Shown here: positions 41,926 through 44,976 of the stretch, piece by piece
Position numbering within the stretch: the stretch's first letter is position 1
Layout: every line of letters begins with the position of its first letter
Assembly (NCBI GenBank): GCA_905209435.1
Contig: CAJLTE010000015.1
Span: forward strand, 1-44,976
DNA length: 44,976 nt
From: an uncultured Blautia sp.
Lineage (GTDB): Bacteria; Bacillota_A; Clostridia; Lachnospirales; Lachnospiraceae
Reading direction: 5' to 3'
Translations under genes and position numbers: made by a program
Notes under the pieces: model-generated
The model's database searches: none
Told to the model about the DNA's origin: nothing
The model's input: the letters and a program-made list of their open reading frames with translations, nothing else

Positions 41926-41954
41926 TAGACGCTTCAGAAAAACAATGCTATAAT
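41926..41954 (+). promoter_or_regulatory. Promoter for the HAD-CPBP operon
   Basis: TAGACG (41926-41931), a 17-bp spacer and TATAAT (41949-41954) with a TGC extension, 42 bp before the HAD gene. Confidence 0.65.
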
Positions 41955-41995
41955 CTATCATATTATATCAATTTTTCTGAAACAGGAGGAATCTT

Positions 41996-42643
41996 ATGTA
42001 CAAAGCAATTTTGTTTGACTTAGATGGAACATTAACAGAATCTGGAGAGGGTATCACAAAGTCTGTTCAGTATGCTCTGGAAAGAATTGGCAAGCCTGAG
42101 GAGGATCTTGAGAAACTGAAAGTTTTTGTAGGACCGCCACTTATGGAAATGTTTATGAAATACGCGCAGATTGATGAAGAAACTGCAAAACGGGCAGTGG
42201 AAATCTACAGAGAACGCTATTCTGTAATCGGAATCTTTGAGAATGCCGTATATCCGGGAATTGAAGAAATGCTGGCGCAGTTAAAAAAGAAAGGATACAT
42301 TCTTGCAGTTGCTTCCTCCAAACCGGAAGTATATGTAAGACAGATCCTGGATCATTTCGGACTTACCAAGTACTTCACAGAAATTGGTGGAAGTGAAATG
42401 GATGGTCGCAGAACCAATAAGACAGAAGTGATCGAAGATGTTCTGAAGCGACTGAACATGGATAAACACAGAGATCAGGTCATTATGATAGGTGATAAAG
42501 AGCATGATGTATACGGAGCGCGCAAATCAGGGCTGGAATGCATCGCTGTTTCTTTTGGATATGGAACAGAAGAAGAACTCAAACAGGCAGAGCCTCTGAA
42601 AATCGTAGATTCTGCAGAAGAAATCGTAGATTTTTTCGCCTGA
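41996..42643 (+). CDS. HAD-family phosphatase (phosphoglycolate phosphatase-like)
   Basis: A 215-residue haloacid dehalogenase-type hydrolase. Motif I is FDLDGTLTESG with nucleophile Asp9 and acid Asp11, motif II is AVASSKP near 101, the conserved Lys lies in TNKTEVIEDVL, and motif IV is MIGDKEHDVYGA near 160. The alpha-helical cap of subclass IA lies between residues about 16 and 80. Such enzymes dephosphorylate phosphoglycolate, pyrophosphate or nucleotides; the substrate is not fixed by sequence. ATG follows AGGAGGAATC. The CPBP protease gene starts essentially at its stop codon. Confidence 0.9.
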   Translation: MYKAILFDLDGTLTESGEGITKSVQYALERIGKPEEDLEKLKVFVGPPLMEMFMKYAQIDEETAKRAVEIYRERYSVIGIFENAVYPGIEEMLAQLKKKGYILAVASSKPEVYVRQILDHFGLTKYFTEIGGSEMDGRRTNKTEVIEDVLKRLNMDKHRDQVIMIGDKEHDVYGARKSGLECIAVSFGYGTEEELKQAEPLKIVDSAEEIVDFFA

Positions 42644-42648
42644 GCCCT

Positions 42649-43482
42649 CTGAGAAAACAAACCATTGTTTCTAAAATCTGGAGGGCAGGATATCCGGTAG
42701 GAATCCACTTCATAATCTCGCAGATCGTTGCAGGAACCGCGCTGGCAATATTTGCAAGAACTGCGGTAAACTCAGCTGAGACATACTATAATTACACGAT
42801 TTTTCTTACTGGCTTAACAGGAATTCTGGCTATGATCCCGGCATTGTATTTTTATCGAAGAGATAAAGTCAGAAGAATTGCCGGCGGTCTGATTCCGGCA
42901 CAGAAAAAAGTACAGCTTTCCTTACCGGAAATAATTCTTCTGCTTCTGGCAGGAGCCGGACTTGCACAGTACGGAAATTTTCTGATGGCAATGCTTCAGT
43001 CATTTATCAATAGCAGCACCTATCAGGAAAGCATGACCAGAATTACAGAAGGGAAATCGCTTTTTATGATGATTTTCTGGATGGGAATTATCGCACCTGC
43101 AGCAGAGGAAATGATCTTCCGCTGGTTAATCTATCTGCGCCTGCGTGACTGGCTGAAGATGCCGGTGGCAGCAGTAATTTCCGGACTGATCTTTGGTATC
43201 TATCACGGAAATATCGTACAGGGAATTTATGCAACTATCCTCGGAACTGCATTTGCATGGATACTGGAAATGAGTGGAAATATTTACAGCAGTATGCTGC
43301 TCCATATGGGAGCAAATATCTGGTCACTGCTTATCTCAGAATATGCACTGGATCTGTTTTCCGTGAAATACGGCGTACAGATTCTCATATTGATCTACCT
43401 GATTCTGCTGATCAGTGTGGTATATTGCCTCACTCATTTCGAAAAGATGTGCAGTATAAGAAAAAAGAAGAGAATGATATAA
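42649..43482 (+). CDS. CPBP-family intramembrane protease (Abi/CAAX type)
   Basis: A membrane protein with about eight helices carrying the CPBP motifs: EEMIFRWLIYLRL (Glu-Glu-x3-Arg, motif 1), FGIYHGNIVQG (motif 2 with His) and LLHMGANIWS (motif 3 with His and Asn). These residues form the metalloprotease-like active site of Rce1/CPBP proteins, which often act in bacteriocin self-immunity or prenyl-protein processing. The start is uncertain. No ATG lies near the natural N-terminus; CTG at 42649, giving MRKQTIVSKIW, is my choice, with translation probably coupled to the HAD stop six bases upstream. An ATG at 42538 would overlap the HAD gene by 106 bases with an Arg-rich non-family leader. Length about 277. 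Confidence 0.82.
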   Translation: MRKQTIVSKIWRAGYPVGIHFIISQIVAGTALAIFARTAVNSAETYYNYTIFLTGLTGILAMIPALYFYRRDKVRRIAGGLIPAQKKVQLSLPEIILLLLAGAGLAQYGNFLMAMLQSFINSSTYQESMTRITEGKSLFMMIFWMGIIAPAAEEMIFRWLIYLRLRDWLKMPVAAVISGLIFGIYHGNIVQGIYATILGTAFAWILEMSGNIYSSMLLHMGANIWSLLISEYALDLFSVKYGVQILILIYLILLISVVYCLTHFEKMCSIRKKKRMI

Positions 43483-43500
43483 AAATAGAGAAAAGACAGA

Positions 43501-43546
43501 GACATCTGCAATTGTGGAATGACAGTACACATGCAGGTGTCTTTTT
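43501..43546 (+). terminator. Terminator after the CPBP gene
   Basis: GACATCTGCA (43501-43510) pairs with TGCAGGTGTC (43532-43541) with one G-T, followed by TTTTTG. Confidence 0.8.
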
Positions 43547-43608
43547 GATTCAATTAGAAAAACTTATGTTAAGGCAAAAGGACAAATAAATATTTAGCTA
43601 TTGAGCAC

Positions 43609-43663
43609 TTGACAGATTCAGCAGTATTCTGTATGATAAGTGTATCAATACAACTAATACACT
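43609..43663 (+). promoter_or_regulatory. Promoter and palindromic operator of the GntR-ABC operon
   Basis: TTGACA (43609-43614), a 17-bp spacer and TATGAT (43632-43637) form a near-perfect promoter. Immediately after it AGTGTAT (43639-43645) and ATACACT (43657-43663) form a perfect inverted repeat with an 11-bp spacer, over the transcription start. This is where a YtrA-type GntR repressor would bind, so autorepression is likely. Confidence 0.75.
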
Positions 43664-43725
43664 AAATACACATGTAAAATAAAACAAGACATTATGAAAA
43701 ATGTAGCAGAAAGGAGGAATCACCA

Positions 43726-44100
43726 GTGATTGTTTTGGATTATCAGGACAGGCGCCCGATCTATGAGCAGGTTACAGATAAATTCCAGATCCTGATCCTG
43801 AACGGTGTCCTGCCGCCGGGATCGCAAATGCCGTCAGTAAGGCAGCTCGCCACAGAGCTATCCGTCAATCCCAACACGATCCAGCGTGCATACATGGAGC
43901 TGGAGAAAATGGGACTGATCTATCCGGTAAAAGGCAGAGGAAATTTCGTAGCAGACAGCTCACAGGTACAGAAGATAAACAGAGAGAGCTATCGAAAGGA
44001 ATTTATGGCACTGATACAGAAAGGCAGGAACACAGGATTCAGCAGAGAGGAACTGGAGAAAATGCTTGCGGAAACCTTTGAAAAGGAGGATGAATCATGA
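43726..44100 (+). CDS. YtrA-type GntR transcriptional regulator
   Basis: A 124-residue regulator with an N-terminal winged helix (DRRPIYEQVTDKFQILILNGVLPPGSQMPSVRQLATELSVNP region, with SVRQLATELSVNPNTIQRAY as the recognition part) and only a short C-terminal tail of about 50 residues, the layout of the YtrA subfamily that is linked to ABC transporters and cell-wall stress. It starts with GTG behind AAAGGAGG. The ABC ATPase gene begins inside its stop codon (ATGA overlap). A perfect inverted repeat sits at the operon promoter, so it likely represses its own operon until a ligand or stress is sensed. Confidence 0.92.
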   Translation: MIVLDYQDRRPIYEQVTDKFQILILNGVLPPGSQMPSVRQLATELSVNPNTIQRAYMELEKMGLIYPVKGRGNFVADSSQVQKINRESYRKEFMALIQKGRNTGFSREELEKMLAETFEKEDES

Positions 44101-44976
44101 TAGAGATCAGAAACTGCAGTAAAGCTTTCGGAGAAATCCATGCCATTGACCATGTATCAATGAAAATCGGTGAACGTCAGATTTTCGGACTGGTAGGAAC
44201 CAACGGTGCAGGAAAGAGTACACTGCTTCGAATGGTTGCCGGAGTGATAAAGTCGGACGAAGGAGAAATTCTGGTGGATCAAGAACCGATCTATGAGAAT
44301 GAAAAGATAAAGCAGCAGATATTTTACATTTCAGATGGCGGGTATTTTCCACAGGGATATACAGCAGCAGATCTGAAAGATTTCTACAGAGAATATTATC
44401 CGGGCTTCATGACTGACCGCTACAGCAAACTAATGGACCAGTTTCATCTGGATGAGAAACGCAGGATCAGCGCCTACAGCAAGGGAATGAAAAAACAGCT
44501 TCTGGTCATTATGGGAATCAGTGCAGGAACAAAATATCTGCTATGCGATGAGACATTCGACGGACTGGATCCGGTGATGCGGCAGGCAGTGAAGAGCCTG
44601 TTTGTGTCCGAAATTATGAACCGCGATTTTACCCCGGTGATCGTATCCCACAATATGAGAGAACTGGAGGATGTGTGTGACCATGTAGGACTCTTGCACA
44701 AAGGCGGAATTCTTCTGTCCAGAGAACTGGAAGACATGAAATTCCATATCCATAAGATTCAATGTGTACTGCCGGATCAGACGAAAGAAGAAGCACTGCT
44801 GAAAGAACTGGACGTTTTGAAGAAAGAACATCAGGGTTCACTTCTGATACTTACGGCGAGAGGAACCAGAGAAGAAATATTTCGAAAAGTACAGACACAG
44901 AATCCAATATTCTGCGAAGTAATTCCATTGACACTGGAGGAGATATTTATCAGCGAAACGGAGGTGGCAGGCTATG
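44097..44976 (+). CDS. ABC transporter ATPase, 3' end outside the window
   Basis: The frame begins at ATG 44097, overlapping the GntR stop, and is still open at the window edge (about 293 residues seen). Walker A is GTNGAGKST near 34-42, the signature is a degenerate YSKGMKKQL, and Walker B is YLLCDETFDGLDP, followed by the switch His in VIVSHNM. An unmatched C-terminal extension of about 85 residues follows the core, as in YtrB/BcrA-type exporters. The last bases include GGAGGTGG and ATG at 44974, possibly the ribosome site and start of the partner permease overlapping this gene's end. Probable role: efflux or cell-envelope defence. Confidence 0.9.
   Translation, partial: MIEIRNCSKAFGEIHAIDHVSMKIGERQIFGLVGTNGAGKSTLLRMVAGVIKSDEGEILVDQEPIYENEKIKQQIFYISDGGYFPQGYTAADLKDFYREYYPGFMTDRYSKLMDQFHLDEKRRISAYSKGMKKQLLVIMGISAGTKYLLCDETFDGLDPVMRQAVKSLFVSEIMNRDFTPVIVSHNMRELEDVCDHVGLLHKGGILLSRELEDMKFHIHKIQCVLPDQTKEEALLKELDVLKKEHQGSLLILTARGTREEIFRKVQTQNPIFCEVIPLTLEEIFISETEVAGY

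Noticed and set aside
42538..42648. ATG start of the CPBP gene inside the HAD gene
   Set aside because: The resulting Arg-rich leader looks like an out-of-frame shadow of HAD coding sequence.

Overview
The window looks like chromosomal DNA of an anaerobic, low-to-moderate-GC Firmicute, most likely a Lachnospiraceae member (Blautia/Dorea/Ruminococcus-like). The basis is a SCIFF-peptide radical-SAM maturase followed by a secD-secF fusion; the order secDF-recJ-apt-rel-hisS-aspS, which resembles that of Bacillus subtilis but with hemZ and metallo-hydrolase genes in between; strong AGGAGG ribosome binding sites; sigma-A-like promoters; Gram-positive lipoproteins; and HPr/Enzyme I. The genus is inferred, not demonstrated.

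Layout. 1-16.4 kb is a housekeeping block: the end of scfB, a 162-bp palindromic MITE-like element, secDF, a solo IS200-type insertion (tnpA only, structured flanks), recJ, and then an apparent operon apt-rel-MBL hydrolase-hemZ-HD-GYP-hisS, followed by aspS and a TSUP transporter. 16.5-32.8 kb is an envelope/transport region: a divergent orphan lipoprotein, a MacAB/YknXYZ-like exporter operon with two different adaptor proteins, a divergently transcribed histidine kinase/response regulator pair, and an unusual five-gene operon. That operon has a propeller-fused solute-binding lipoprotein, two MalF/MalG-like permeases, an HlyD-type adaptor and a MacB-like membrane protein, and no ATPase. 32.9-39.1 kb holds HPr-ptsI, a Lachnospiraceae-type hypothetical (DUF3878-like), degV, argS and a 63-residue membrane protein. 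39.4-45 kb holds a transmembrane Ser/Thr kinase overlapping a secreted Gln/Asn/Trp-rich protein, a probable toxin-antitoxin scar, a HAD phosphatase coupled to a CPBP membrane protease, and the start of a YtrA-type GntR regulator/ABC operon that leaves the window.

How the parts may work together. The most attractive signal is regulatory. A 19-bp box made of two TTAGAGA-type half-sites 11 bp apart occurs upstream of the response regulator gene and again upstream of the ATPase-less operon. Each copy lies exactly 9 bp before a good -10 hexamer. This suggests that the two-component system activates its own gene and the hybrid SBP/permease/adaptor operon, which I regard as the best candidate for an undescribed system. 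Three small dispersed repeat families (MITE-like palindrome, GTGAACAGTAAC palindromes, AGCAAGTAGCGAAGCGGAT hairpins) lie in intergenic leaders. No tRNA, rRNA or CRISPR array was seen.
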